From NCBI GenBank assembly GCA_030065855.1, contig JASJCT010000088.1, positions 1 through 32,211 on the forward strand: DNA of 32,211 nucleotides, in the 5' to 3' direction. This DNA is from Myxococcota bacterium. Lineage in GTDB: Bacteria; Myxococcota_A; Polyangia; JAAYKL01. A program made the translations under genes and the position numbers. The notes beneath the pieces were generated by a model. That model did not search any database and had not been told where the DNA came from. It was given only the letters and a program-made list of their open reading frames with translations. Positions 15,061-23,533 of the stretch are shown piece after piece; position 1 is the first letter of the stretch, and every line of letters begins with the position of its first letter.

Positions 15061-16994
15061 TATCGCTTTTCCTCGGGCGATGCAGGCCGCACCCGCACCC
15101 CGGCTAGGTCCCGGATGAACCCGGCCATCCGGTCCAGTGCTTGACGCCGCTCCTCACCCTTGCCCGCGCTCTGGGCAAACCTGGCAAAATCGCAGGATTC
15201 CATCTCGGTGACCACCTGCTGTGCCTGTTCCTCAGAAAAGTTTCGGTCGATGAGGCGCGCCTTGAGCTCGGCGTTGGTATCCCCTATCACCGCTGTCTCC
15301 AGGCGTTCCTCCAAGAAAACCATGAGCACGCGCGCGAGCTCCCCATAGAACGCTTCAGGTGAAAGCCCGTCCATCTGCTTACCGAGTGATCGCAACCGGC
15401 GCAAGGCCTCGGTATCTGCCCGCTTGGACCGCCCTTTGGGATGCCCCTCGACCAACCGGCGTCGGGTCTGAGATGCGACGATGACCCCGAGGTAGCACAG
15501 CACGGCGCCGATCGCGACAATGAGGAACCACGGCCGCGTCAGGAGTGGATCCCTGTTTCGCGATGCAATATCCGCCCGGGTGAGAATCGATCGGAGCTGG
15601 CGGTTCAGCCGGTCCTGCCCGGCTGTGGGTTGCAGGACTGGCGCGCTGCCCGAGGCTGCAGGAACCCCTGTAGCGCGCGTCTCCTGAACTTTAATCTTCT
15701 GGGGCTGACTCGAAAGGGTGCGATATTTCCCAGCCCCAGGATCGAAAAAAGACCAGGATATCTTCGGCAATGTATACTCGCCCGGCATCGTGGGAATCAT
15801 TAAGATGCGGGCGGTCCGGGTGCCGGTCACCCCTGTGCCCTGGACTTGGAGGTCTGTATCACCTTCTGGGTCGTAAACTTTAAACCCGTTAAATTCTTTA
15901 AACTCAGGCAGTGTGAGGTTTCTCAAGTTTCCTTCACCCCGCACCGTAAAGGTCAAGGTGACCGGCTCACCCACCTTTACGCTTGTGGGTGCGACACCTG
16001 CTTTAAAGGTATATTGCCCCACGTTGGTGGGGTTAAAATTCCCGGGCTGATCTTCCGAGGGCAGGGGGACAACGTCGACTTGCACGGGCACGGACGTCCT
16101 TTTGTATGCCTTGCCCCGAGAAAAAAATCCCACCCTGCCGACCTCGAGTTCCACCAATGTGGGCGCCACGGTCAACGTTCCGGTCTTGATGGGAAATATG
16201 GCCATCTTTCGAAGCACCCCGCGTTCGTATTCCCGACCGGCCACAAAGATGGGCTCAGTGGTAAACCGGCGGTTGGCCGGCAGCAGGTTTTCCACCCAGA
16301 ATCCCTCTGTGCCCGGCTCCCGAATCACGTTTAAATTCGATATGTTAACAGCTGTGTACAAATAAATCGTCATCGTGATGGCTTCGCCCACCACGGTTTG
16401 CTTTTTGTTGAGATGGGTCTGGATGAAGAAATCCCGATCTACCTTGGCTCCGTCCAGATCCACAGGGGCGCTGGGCTGGGCATCAGATCCAGGGAGCGGA
16501 TCTTCGGTGGGTTGGGCCGGGGTCGGCTGGCTCGGGGTGGCCATCGACGGCGGTGGACCGCCCTTGGGGCCGATGATGTCTAGGACATAGGGGTCGCTTT
16601 TGTACTGGCGCCCGCCTGAGATGACGATGACCGGGTCCAGCTTGTACCGGCCGGCCTTATCAGCCACGAGCACGAAATGATAGTCGGTCGCTCGAATGGT
16701 TTGACTGGTGCGGCCGCTCCCAAAGCTTAAGGAGAAGTGGGAGGAGATCGAGCTGGATTCTGATTGGCGAAGCACCCGGATGCGCCCGAAATTGGGGATG
16801 CGCACCTCTGGATCTTCCCGAAAGCTCGTTTCGATGCGAATGGTGAGAACAAACGATTCGCCCTGAACCAGGGGCTGGCGATCCACGTTGATCGCTATCT
16901 TGGGGGCAGGGGCAGCGGGCCGCTGTGCCACAACTGTCGTCGCAGATGCAGCGATTATCAGGGGTATCAGACTCAATGTCCGACGTGCGGGCAT
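15060..16994 (-). CDS. batD: BatD-type protein with beta-sandwich repeats and one membrane helix
   Basis: 644 residues from the ATG at 16994, which overlaps the batC stop (TAATG); a TTG six bases earlier (17000) is less likely. A Sec signal (about 5-24) precedes a long periplasmic part of immunoglobulin-like beta domains typical of BatD 'oxygen tolerance' proteins (PF13584), such as VDRQPLVQGESFVLTIRI near the N-terminus and a later similar module KVGEPVTLTFTVRGEGNL. A Pro/Ala linker separates the first modules. A membrane helix at about 489-508 (FLIVAIGAVLCYLGVIVA) leads to a cytoplasmic helical tail of about 135 residues. The protein probably links the periplasm to the BatA/BatB VWA domains. 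It sits between batC and batE in a tightly coupled operon. Confidence 0.86.
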   Translation of the reverse strand: MPARRTLSLIPLIIAASATTVVAQRPAAPAPKIAINVDRQPLVQGESFVLTIRIETSFREDPEVRIPNFGRIRVLRQSESSSISSHFSLSFGSGRTSQTIRATDYHFVLVADKAGRYKLDPVIVISGGRQYKSDPYVLDIIGPKGGPPPSMATPSQPTPAQPTEDPLPGSDAQPSAPVDLDGAKVDRDFFIQTHLNKKQTVVGEAITMTIYLYTAVNISNLNVIREPGTEGFWVENLLPANRRFTTEPIFVAGREYERGVLRKMAIFPIKTGTLTVAPTLVELEVGRVGFFSRGKAYKRTSVPVQVDVVPLPSEDQPGNFNPTNVGQYTFKAGVAPTSVKVGEPVTLTFTVRGEGNLRNLTLPEFKEFNGFKVYDPEGDTDLQVQGTGVTGTRTARILMIPTMPGEYTLPKISWSFFDPGAGKYRTLSSQPQKIKVQETRATGVPAASGSAPVLQPTAGQDRLNRQLRSILTRADIASRNRDPLLTRPWFLIVAIGAVLCYLGVIVASQTRRRLVEGHPKGRSKRADTEALRRLRSLGKQMDGLSPEAFYGELARVLMVFLEERLETAVIGDTNAELKARLIDRNFSEEQAQQVVTEMESCDFARFAQSAGKGEERRQALDRMAGFIRDLAGVRVRPASPEEKR

Positions 16995-17977
16995 TACCAA
17001 TCTTTCACGCGTCCGGCCGGTAGCATCGCGCCCTTTTGCTTGGCCATTTGCTTCATCAGGTTTTTCTGCTGGTCGTCTAGGGAGTCCAGCACCTGTTCGA
17101 CTTCCTGTCGGGTCTTGGGCTGGGGCTGCTGTTGCTCCTGTTGCTGGTCTTGCGGTTGTTCCTGCTGCTCTGGCTCATCTTGTTGGTCTTGCTGGTCCTT
17201 TTTGTCTTTGTCCTGTTGCTGGTCGTCTTTTTTGTCCTCTTGGTTTTGTTTATCCTGGTTCTGCTGGTCCTGGTTCTGCTGGTCCTGCTGGTTTTGTTCG
17301 TCCTGGTTGTCCTGGTTTTGCTGGTCCTGGTTTTCTTTGTTTTGTTGCTCTTGCTCTTCTTTTTCCTTTTTTCGCTGCTTGGCGAGCTCCAGGTTCCAGG
17401 CAGCGTCTTTGTTGCCGGGCGCCAGCATCAGGCTTTGTTTGTATAGTTTCACTGCTTCGGCATAGTCTTCTTTTTTATAAAACCCGTTGGCCAGGTTGAA
17501 CAAAGCCCGGGCGCGAACCGCGTCATCCCCGGCCCCGTCGCTCGCCAATTGAAATGCCTGCAGGGCCTGGTCAGAGGTTTCTTCTCCCATGCGAGACAGG
17601 GCGAGCCCCCGGTTGAGGTGAACGGCTTTGCGACCCGGGAGTGCGCGAGCAGCCGCGTCATAGCGTTCAAGGGCTTCGGCGGTCTTTCCCTCGGCGAGCA
17701 GTGCATTGCCGTCGGCAACATCGTCATTTTCGCTCGTGAGCAAATCGGCAGCATCTGGTGTTAACCAGATCGTTGAAAGGCGGGAATATCGGATTCCCCC
17801 TTTGATAAAGGGGGCTAGGGGGATTTTGTCTTGCGATAGGGCCATAGGATGAGACGAAATCCCCCCTCCCCCCTTTGTCAAAGGGGGAGAAGCACTCGCC
17901 ATCTCTAGGTTAACGCCGACAACTGGGACAACCAAGATAGCGAGCACCAGGAGCGCGGGTCCGAACACTCGGTGCAT
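16994..17977 (-). CDS. batC: BatC-type TPR protein with Gln/Asn/Asp-rich tail and inserted palindromic element
   Basis: 327 residues from the ATG at 17977, which overlaps the batB stop as TGATG; a longer open frame to 18064 lies inside batB. A signal or anchor segment (about 6-22) is followed at residues about 29-63 by repeat-derived sequence (SPPLTKGGGGI ... IPLAPFIKGGI), then TPR motifs (about 84-195, LFNLANGFYKKEDYAEAVKLYKQSL). The tail (about 201-288) is dominated by Gln, Asn, Asp, Glu and Lys, as is usual for BatC. A short C-terminal segment has LDSLDDQQKNLMKQMAKQK. BatC is thought to scaffold the Bat complex at the membrane. The palindromic element sits just after the signal and probably lengthens a linker. 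Confidence 0.86.
   Translation of the reverse strand: MHRVFGPALLVLAILVVPVVGVNLEMASASPPLTKGGGGISSHPMALSQDKIPLAPFIKGGIRYSRLSTIWLTPDAADLLTSENDDVADGNALLAEGKTAEALERYDAAARALPGRKAVHLNRGLALSRMGEETSDQALQAFQLASDGAGDDAVRARALFNLANGFYKKEDYAEAVKLYKQSLMLAPGNKDAAWNLELAKQRKKEKEEQEQQNKENQDQQNQDNQDEQNQQDQQNQDQQNQDKQNQEDKKDDQQQDKDKKDQQDQQDEPEQQEQPQDQQQEQQQPQPKTRQEVEQVLDSLDDQQKNLMKQMAKQKGAMLPAGRVKDW
17113..17377. repeat. low-complexity CAG/GAC-rich tract coding the BatC tail
   Basis: The plus strand is a run of CTGGTC, CTGGTT and TTGTTG-like units; the minus strand reads CAGGACCAGCAG-like codons for residues 201-288 of BatC. No exact long repeat, but strong internal similarity (QNQDQQNQD occurs in variants). Confidence 0.7.
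17794..17888. repeat. palindromic element inserted in the 5' part of batC
   Basis: The left arm is TTCCCCCTTTGATAAAGGGGG then CTAGGGGGATTTTG (17794-17828). The right arm is GAAATCCCCCCT, CCCCCC, TTTGTCAAAGGGGGA (17856-17888). The spacer is about 27 bp. batC reads it in a different frame from batE (SPPLTKGGGGIS instead of SPFEKGGRGDFV), yet the frame stays open. Confidence 0.85.
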
Positions 17978-19026
17978 CACACCACCCTCCGACGGGGTCG
18001 GGAAAACCGATCCGGTAATAGAAATGCCATCAAGAACAATGCGAACGAGGGGATTAAAAACCATTGGAATACCTCCTCGTAAACCGTAATCTGTCGGGCC
18101 TGGACCTCGCTTTGCTTTAACTTTCGAATTTCGTCGATAACCGCGGCCATGCCCGTGAAATCAGTCCCTGCTCTGAAATAGCGCCCCGAGGTCTGGGTGG
18201 CGATATCCCTGAGGGAATCCTCGTTTTTGTCGCTCAGCGACGTGGTGACGTATTCTCCTTTGTCATCCCGTTGGTATCCCATTGGCGTGCCGTCGTCCAG
18301 ATATCGAGGAATGAGCTCGGGTGAGTCAGACCCGATACCCAGCACGTGAATGGCAATACCGCGTTCGGCAGCTTGTGCGGCAGCGGCTTGGGGATCGCCA
18401 AAGTGATCTTCCCCATCCGTAATGAGCACAATGACCTTTGAGCGTTTTGATAGTTCCGCGTCTTGCTCCTGGTCCTCTGGGGAGAGCATGCGTGTGGCAG
18501 CGGTGAGGGCCTTGCCAATCGCAGTGCCGCCCACGGGCATGTCATAGGGGGTGAGCCCCTGCCAAAACACCGTGGCCGCAGCATAGTCGCTTGTCAGGGG
18601 AAACCGCATTGTGTCTCCGGCAAAGGCGATTAATCCAATGCGATCTCCGGTCAACCGGGAGATGAAATCCGAAAGCTCGAGCTTGGCCCGTTCCAAGCGA
18701 CTCGGCTGTATGTCTTGGGCCAGCATGCTCTTGGAGAAATCCAGGGCCACCACCACGTCGATGCCCCGTTTTTTTAGCGCTTGGATGCGTCCTCCGTACT
18801 GGGGTCGCGCCGCGCACAGCACCACACCCACCATGCCCAAGAAAAGCGCAATGCCCTTGGCTGCGCGCAGATAGGGGGAGGGCCTGGCCAGCTGTAAATC
18901 CACGGTTTCCAGCGCGCCGAATCGCCCCAGGGTCCGCCGCCGCACCCAGATGCCCACTATCTGAACCGCTCCGACCAACAGCGGCAGCACGAGCAAAAAC
19001 AGTACCCCTGGGTTTGCAAATCTCAC
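17977..19026 (-). CDS. batB: BatB-type VWA-domain membrane protein
   Basis: 349 residues. The GTG at 19026 overlaps the batA stop (GTGA). Membrane helices lie near the N-terminus (about 8-27 and 57-72) and at the C-terminus (about 318-337); between them is a VWA domain (about 88-310). The metal-binding MIDAS set is complete: DFSKS (Asp96, Ser98, Ser100), Thr168 in GGTAIG and Asp204 in ITDGED. Ends with an Arg-rich tail. BatB is expected to hold its VWA domain next to the membrane and bind BatA or other partners through Mg2+, under control of the MoxR ATPase. Stop overlaps the batC start (TGATG). Confidence 0.92.
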   Translation of the reverse strand: MRFANPGVLFLLVLPLLVGAVQIVGIWVRRRTLGRFGALETVDLQLARPSPYLRAAKGIALFLGMVGVVLCAARPQYGGRIQALKKRGIDVVVALDFSKSMLAQDIQPSRLERAKLELSDFISRLTGDRIGLIAFAGDTMRFPLTSDYAAATVFWQGLTPYDMPVGGTAIGKALTAATRMLSPEDQEQDAELSKRSKVIVLITDGEDHFGDPQAAAAQAAERGIAIHVLGIGSDSPELIPRYLDDGTPMGYQRDDKGEYVTTSLSDKNEDSLRDIATQTSGRYFRAGTDFTGMAAVIDEIRKLKQSEVQARQITVYEEVFQWFLIPSFALFLMAFLLPDRFSRPRRRVV

Positions 19027-20117
19027 GGTATCCTCCGCATCACAAAAAGACCGAGCAGCACCTCAAGGCCGATCAGCAGCAACCCGGGCCAGAGATACCG
19101 CCCAAATACTTCTGCGTAGACCACCCCCTGGTCTGCGATCCGGGAGCGCTCCAATGCGTCTAAAATCGCGTGAAACGAGGAGACCAATCCCTTGGCATCC
19201 GTGGCCTCGAAAAAGGCACCGCCCGAGTCTTCACTCATCTCCACGAGCAGCTCCCGGTTAATCGGAACCGATTGGGTGCCAAAGACTTGCTGGCGAAAGA
19301 AATCGAGCCCAGAGGAGACCGGGGCTTCGTCTTGTCGACCCATGAGCACCGTGTAGATTTTGATGCCCAGGGTCTTGGCAAACAGGGTGGCCTGCTCGGG
19401 CGAGATATTCCCAGCGTTCGACGTGCCGTCGGTCAGGAGGATGATGACTTTGCTCTTGGCGTCTGATTTTCGCAGCCGGTTGATGGAGACGCCCACTGCA
19501 TTGCCAATGGCCGTTGCCTGGCCGCCGATAACCCCGAGCTCGATCTCGTTTATCATGTTGGCCAGGATGGAGTAGTCCAGGGTCAGTGGGCAGAGGGTAT
19601 AGGCGTTCTCGGCAAAGATGACCGCGCCAATGCGATCGTTCTTGCGGCGCTTGATAAAATCCTGCACCACGGCTTTGGCCGCGACCAAACGGGTCGGCGC
19701 CAGGTCTGCTGCCTTCATGGAAAGAGAGACGTCGAGGGTGAGCACAATGTCGATGCCCTCCATCTCGGTTTCCTCTCGCTCTGTTGAATCCTGAGGCCTG
19801 GCGAGCGCCACTATCAGAAATGCAACACCGGTCACTCGAAGTGCGGTGGCCACTGGTAGCAAGCGGGTTCGCCAGCCAGCACCGGTCGTGGCGAGGACCT
19901 TTGTCAGGGGAAAGCGAAGCCGTCCTGTGAACCGGCGCTCCAGCATACCCGCGGCAATGAGCAACGGCAGGGCTGCAAAGCAGAGCAAAAACCAAGGGGT
20001 TTCGAATCTAAGCCCGGAACCGGGCAGCAGCCACGGCGGCAGGTAGATGGCACTGGCCGCGGCAAGCAGGCCGAGCGACCCGGCAAGATGGCCGATCCCA
20101 GGGGGCAGCCTACGCAT
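19023..20117 (-). CDS. batA: BatA-type VWA-domain membrane protein
   Basis: 364 residues with hydrophobic segments at about 12-30, 42-57 and 88-106, and a C-terminal helix (about 340-358). The VWA domain (about 122-330) has the MIDAS residues in LDVSLSM (Asp129, Ser131, Ser133), Thr202 in GGQATAIG and Asp230 in LLTDG. It is a paralogue of the next gene, batB. Its first helix pair is extended by about 35 residues compared with the second gene, so three N-terminal helices are possible. The ATG at 20117 overlaps the upstream gene by 8 nt. Confidence 0.9.
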   Translation of the reverse strand: MRRLPPGIGHLAGSLGLLAAASAIYLPPWLLPGSGLRFETPWFLLCFAALPLLIAAGMLERRFTGRLRFPLTKVLATTGAGWRTRLLPVATALRVTGVAFLIVALARPQDSTEREETEMEGIDIVLTLDVSLSMKAADLAPTRLVAAKAVVQDFIKRRKNDRIGAVIFAENAYTLCPLTLDYSILANMINEIELGVIGGQATAIGNAVGVSINRLRKSDAKSKVIILLTDGTSNAGNISPEQATLFAKTLGIKIYTVLMGRQDEAPVSSGLDFFRQQVFGTQSVPINRELLVEMSEDSGGAFFEATDAKGLVSSFHAILDALERSRIADQGVVYAEVFGRYLWPGLLLIGLEVLLGLFVMRRIP

Positions 20118-21192
20118 CGGACGATCCCCCAGCCGGTGCGGTCGGTTGCGGCTCAGTCCCGGCTTTTTCAGATGAGGTCATAGGTGTGGGTGTGGTGCTG
20201 TTTACGAATTCAATGCTTTTGTCGAGCAGGGTATTGGATTCCTCCAGGGTTGGGATCATTTTTGCAAACTTCACGAGATCTGTCTCTTCTAAGAACGCCA
20301 CGGTTCTCTCTAAATCCTCGCGCCCAATCCCGGTTCTTTTGAGCGCGTGGACCAGCTCTTCGGTGGAGCGCTCCAGTGATTCAAAGCCGTAGCGGTTTCC
20401 CAAATACTCCCGTATCGCCTCGGACAGGCGCACGTGGAATTCTTTTACTTCGCCGTTTGCGAGCAACGTGGAGCGGGCCAGGGCTTCTAGCTTTTCCAAG
20501 GCGATCTCGTGGGCCGGCCTGGGTGGCGGTGGCGGCGGCCCGGGTCTGGGCCTGCGCATGGCCCACAGCCGCCGGATGAGTAACGTGATCAGGGCGACAA
20601 TCCCAGCACCTGCGATGATGCCGAGGATCCACAGCAGGGTGTAATCCTTTTCAAAGACTTGCTCTCCAGGTCCCTGATCTTGCTTGAGTTCTGGCTCGGG
20701 TTCGTTGGCGATAAGGCTGTTGATGGTCACATCGGCGGTCTCGGTCTCTACCTCGCCAATGCGCCCTTGGGCATCCACCACTGTCAGCTTTTGGGCTGGG
20801 ATGGTGATGTCTGCAGGGTCGAACCCGATGAGCTGGACGTGAAGCACCTCCTCGATCCAGTCGCCGTCGGATTTCGCATCTCCTTGGGTGACGTCCTTGG
20901 ATAAAACCTCGAAGGCGCCAAAGGACGCGCCGCTCGATAGGTGCACCCTGTCTTCCTTGTGGCGGGTGACTGCCAAACGCCAATGCACCACCTCGCCCAC
21001 CGACACCTCTTTGGGGGATACGGAGAGCGCCAATGTGGGCAATCGGTCTGCGGGTATGGCAGGCGCGGATGGCTCAGGTGGATCGGTCGTGCCCGCGTCA
21101 GCCTCGGGATCGGTCGATACTGGGGCCGCTTGGACCGGTCCGACGATGACCAGCAAGATCCAAACACACACACCCATCGCCCACCGTGCCAT
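20110..21192 (-). CDS. DUF4381-like single-pass membrane protein of the Bat operon
   Basis: 360 residues. A Sec signal (about 1-22) precedes a Pro/Asp/Thr linker and a beta-rich periplasmic domain (about 52-160, with VSPKEVSVGEVVHWRLAV). One membrane helix (about 186-206, LLWILGIIAGAGIVALITLLI) and a proline run (218-225) lead to a cytoplasmic helical domain (about 228-330, EFHVRLSEAIREYLGNRYGFESLERSTEEL). That last domain resembles the DUF4381 proteins found beside DUF58 and batA genes and the tail of BatD. It may pair with BatD through similar beta domains. The ATG at 21192 overlaps the DUF58 stop (TAATG). I am sure of the layout and less sure of the family name. Confidence 0.76.
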   Translation of the reverse strand: MARWAMGVCVWILLVIVGPVQAAPVSTDPEADAGTTDPPEPSAPAIPADRLPTLALSVSPKEVSVGEVVHWRLAVTRHKEDRVHLSSGASFGAFEVLSKDVTQGDAKSDGDWIEEVLHVQLIGFDPADITIPAQKLTVVDAQGRIGEVETETADVTINSLIANEPEPELKQDQGPGEQVFEKDYTLLWILGIIAGAGIVALITLLIRRLWAMRRPRPGPPPPPPRPAHEIALEKLEALARSTLLANGEVKEFHVRLSEAIREYLGNRYGFESLERSTEELVHALKRTGIGREDLERTVAFLEETDLVKFAKMIPTLEESNTLLDKSIEFVNSTTPTPMTSSEKAGTEPQPTAPAGGSSDA

Positions 21193-22076
21193 TAGGTCCT
21201 CCTCGCCCGCTTGGCGCGAATGCGAAAGAAGTTGACCAAGGGGGACAGGTCTTTTTCGGCTGTCGACAGGTTGATGTAGTCTACCCTGAGCTTTCGAAAC
21301 AGCTGCTCTCGGGCCATGCGCCGCTGTTTTACGGCCTTTTCAAACCCCTCCCGCATGCGCCGCGACGACGTATCAATCGGCTGTACCTCACCGGTCTCCG
21401 GGTCTTCCACGTAGACCACCCCGAGGTCGCTCAAGGTCTCCTCCCGCGGATCAGAGATGCAGATCGGAATGAGGTCGTGTCGCGTCTGGGCGAGTCGAAG
21501 GGCCCGCTCCCAGTCTTCATCGATAAAGTCTGAGATGAGAAATACCACGGCCTTGTGCTTGGTTACCTTACCCAGGTAGTCGAGGCCGGCCTTGATATCT
21601 GTCCCGCGACCGCTCGGGCGAAACCGCAGTATCTCAGAGATCACCCGCAGCACGTGTTTGCGACCCTTCTTGGGGGGGACGTACATCTCAATACGGTCGG
21701 TGAACATCACCAGTCCCACCTGATCGTTGTTCTTGATCGCGGAAAAGGCCAGGGTGGCAGCCACCTTGGCGGCGACCCTGGATTTGAGCTGATGGGTGGT
21801 GCCGAACATGCCCGACGCTGATACGTCGACGATCAGCATCACCGTCATTTCCCGTTCTTCGGTAAAGAGCTTGACGTAGACATCGTTCATGCGGGCAGAG
21901 ACGTTCCAGTCGATGAGGCGAACATCGTCGCCCATTTGATATTGGCGCACCTCGTCAAACGCCATGCCGCGACCTTTGAAAACAGACTGATATTGGCCAG
22001 CCAGCTGGTCGTTGACCAATCGGCGGGTGATGATTTCTATTTTGCGAATCTCTTTAAATAGCTCGGTATGATCCAT
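21192..22076 (-). CDS. DUF58 domain protein (VWA-like, MoxR partner)
   Basis: 294 residues. It carries the DUF58 signature at about 35-62, GRGMAFDEVRQYQMGDDVRLIDWN, followed by YVKLFTEEREMTVMLIVDVSASG. The last part gives a VWA-like metal site with Asp84, Ser86 and Ser88; SDFIDED supplies a later acidic site. No membrane segment, so it should be cytoplasmic. DUF58 genes nearly always follow moxR, and the proteins are thought to be clients or adaptors of MoxR ATPases. It is 24 nt downstream of moxR and overlaps the next gene. Confidence 0.91.
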   Translation of the reverse strand: MDHTELFKEIRKIEIITRRLVNDQLAGQYQSVFKGRGMAFDEVRQYQMGDDVRLIDWNVSARMNDVYVKLFTEEREMTVMLIVDVSASGMFGTTHQLKSRVAAKVAATLAFSAIKNNDQVGLVMFTDRIEMYVPPKKGRKHVLRVISEILRFRPSGRGTDIKAGLDYLGKVTKHKAVVFLISDFIDEDWERALRLAQTRHDLIPICISDPREETLSDLGVVYVEDPETGEVQPIDTSSRRMREGFEKAVKQRRMAREQLFRKLRVDYINLSTAEKDLSPLVNFFRIRAKRARRT

Positions 22077-22100
22077 GGCTCGACCGGACCTAAAGACGGG

Positions 22101-23090
22101 TTAGGGAACTTCAACCGCGTCGAATATCTGACGCACCACATCCTCGCTCGTAATCTCTTCGGCTTCTGCTTCGTACGTAACGATGATCCGATGGCGCAGC
22201 ACATCCGGACCGATGGATTTGATATCCTCGGGGGTCACATACCCCCGATGGCGCAAAAATGCATGGGCCCGGGCTGCCAAGCTGAGGGCGATAGAGGCCC
22301 TGGGTGAGGCGCCGTACTCGATAAACCTGGATATTTCGTTTAGTCCGTACTGTTCAGGCGATCGGGTGGTGAAGACAATATCCACGATGTAATCTTTAAT
22401 CTTCTCATCGATATAGACTTCATTAACTATATCTCGCGCTTTGAGAATCTTTTCCGGCGTGATGACCTCACTCACCGACGGTACTGATCCTGCGGCCATG
22501 CGATCCATAATGGCCCGTTCGTCCTCTCTGGAGGGGTATCCCACGCGGATTTTGAGCATGAACCTATCGACCTGGGCTTCGGGAAGTGGATAGGTGCCCT
22601 CTTGCTCGAGTGGGTTCTGGGTGGCCATCACGATAAACGGATTGGGCAGGGCAAAGGTCTCGTCGCCGATGGTCACCTGCTTTTCCTGCATCGCCTCGAG
22701 CAGGGCGGACTGCACCTTGGCCGGGGCGCGGTTGATCTCATCGGCCAGCACCAAGTTAGCGAATATAGGGCCTTTTTTCGCTGAAAACTGACCTGAGTGC
22801 TGGTTGTAGATCACCGTACCGATGAGGTCAGCGGGCAGCAGGTCCGGGGTGAATTGCACCCGCTTGAAGTCGGCTGAAATCACCTGGCACAGGGTGTTCA
22901 CCGTAAGGGTTTTGGCCAGTCCCGGGACCCCTTCCAAAAGCACATGACCGCCGGTCAAGAGGCCGATCAGGACCCGCTCCACCATCTCGGACTGCCCGAC
23001 AATCACCTTGCTCACCTCGTGCGTCAGATCGCTCACAAAGCCGCTCTCAGCCTTTACCATTTCGTTGATAGCTCTTACGTCGTGGCTCAT
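22101..23090 (-). CDS. moxR: MoxR-family AAA+ ATPase
   Basis: 329 residues, first gene of the operon. Walker A is GVPGLAKT (54-61, Lys60), Walker B LADEIN (Asp117, Glu118), sensor 1 ATQNP (Asn159), followed by EQEGTYPLPEAQVDRFMLKI, which is typical of MoxR. The C-terminal lid has the usual SPRASIALSLAARAHAFL. MoxR ATPases use ATP to remodel or load metal and cofactor onto partner proteins, often through VWA-domain partners; four such partners (one DUF58, BatA, BatB and perhaps the DUF4381-like) lie immediately downstream. SD is weak (AGGGG at 10 nt). Confidence 0.95.
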   Translation of the reverse strand: MSHDVRAINEMVKAESGFVSDLTHEVSKVIVGQSEMVERVLIGLLTGGHVLLEGVPGLAKTLTVNTLCQVISADFKRVQFTPDLLPADLIGTVIYNQHSGQFSAKKGPIFANLVLADEINRAPAKVQSALLEAMQEKQVTIGDETFALPNPFIVMATQNPLEQEGTYPLPEAQVDRFMLKIRVGYPSREDERAIMDRMAAGSVPSVSEVITPEKILKARDIVNEVYIDEKIKDYIVDIVFTTRSPEQYGLNEISRFIEYGASPRASIALSLAARAHAFLRHRGYVTPEDIKSIGPDVLRHRIIVTYEAEAEEITSEDVVRQIFDAVEVP

Positions 23091-23533
23091 TTTCTACCCC
23101 TACCTGTACAGCAAACCCGATTGGGCAGCGCCCGTATTACCTCAGCCAGCTTAAAAGTATCAACCCCGCGTGGTTGATTTTATTCCCGACGGTAATGTCG
23201 TGTTCCAATCCCAAGGGGCATTCTTACCCTTTGTCCTGCCACAACGCGGGGTGCCTCCCATGATTTGCGGCGCATAATAACAGCATTGCACATATTATCT
23301 TAGATATTTCACGCTGTCTGTGAATGAGAAAATTCTATAATTTCAGTGTGATAGAGCGTTCTTTGTCAAGTTTTGGAATTTGTGTCTGCGGATAGTAGTG
23401 AATGAGGAATAAAAAAAATACGCCTCTTGCCTCTTCCCTGCGAATGAAGCGCAATCGCCACGCGAAACGCGCTTGGCATTTACCCGCCGCATCGGATACT
23501 GTGCTGAGTAGGTCCAATAGGGAGGTTATTTAT
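23091..23533. other. 443-bp intergenic region between moxR and the amidase gene
   Basis: Divergent promoters must lie here. The plus strand has a perfect TATAAT at 23336-23341, but no good -35 box at 16-18 bp. On the minus strand TTGACA is found at 23369-23364 with no matching -10 box at normal spacing. The section 23280-23400 is AT-rich. An in-frame extension of the amidase (23402-23533) is open but very basic and unlike the family. No gene or RNA was recognised. Confidence 0.4.
23520..23525 (+). promoter_or_regulatory. Shine-Dalgarno fixing the amidase start
   Basis: GGGAGG is 8 nt before the ATG at 23534. This supports starting at MRIALVQQ, which is also where homologous nitrilases begin, and not at the upstream ATG at 23402. 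Confidence 0.75.

Noticed and set aside
16764..17499. Plus-strand Leu/Val/Cys/Ser-rich open frames opposite batC
   Set aside because: They are antisense readings of the Gln/Asn/Asp-rich BatC tail; hydrophobic look comes from CTGGTC repeats. The minus-strand gene has clear family motifs and operon overlaps.
17978..18064. 29-residue extension of batC
   Set aside because: It is inside batB; the TGATG coupled ATG at 17977 directly precedes a signal-like segment.
23402..23533. 44-residue extension of the amidase
   Set aside because: Very basic, not part of the nitrilase fold; the ATG at 23534 has a good Shine-Dalgarno sequence.
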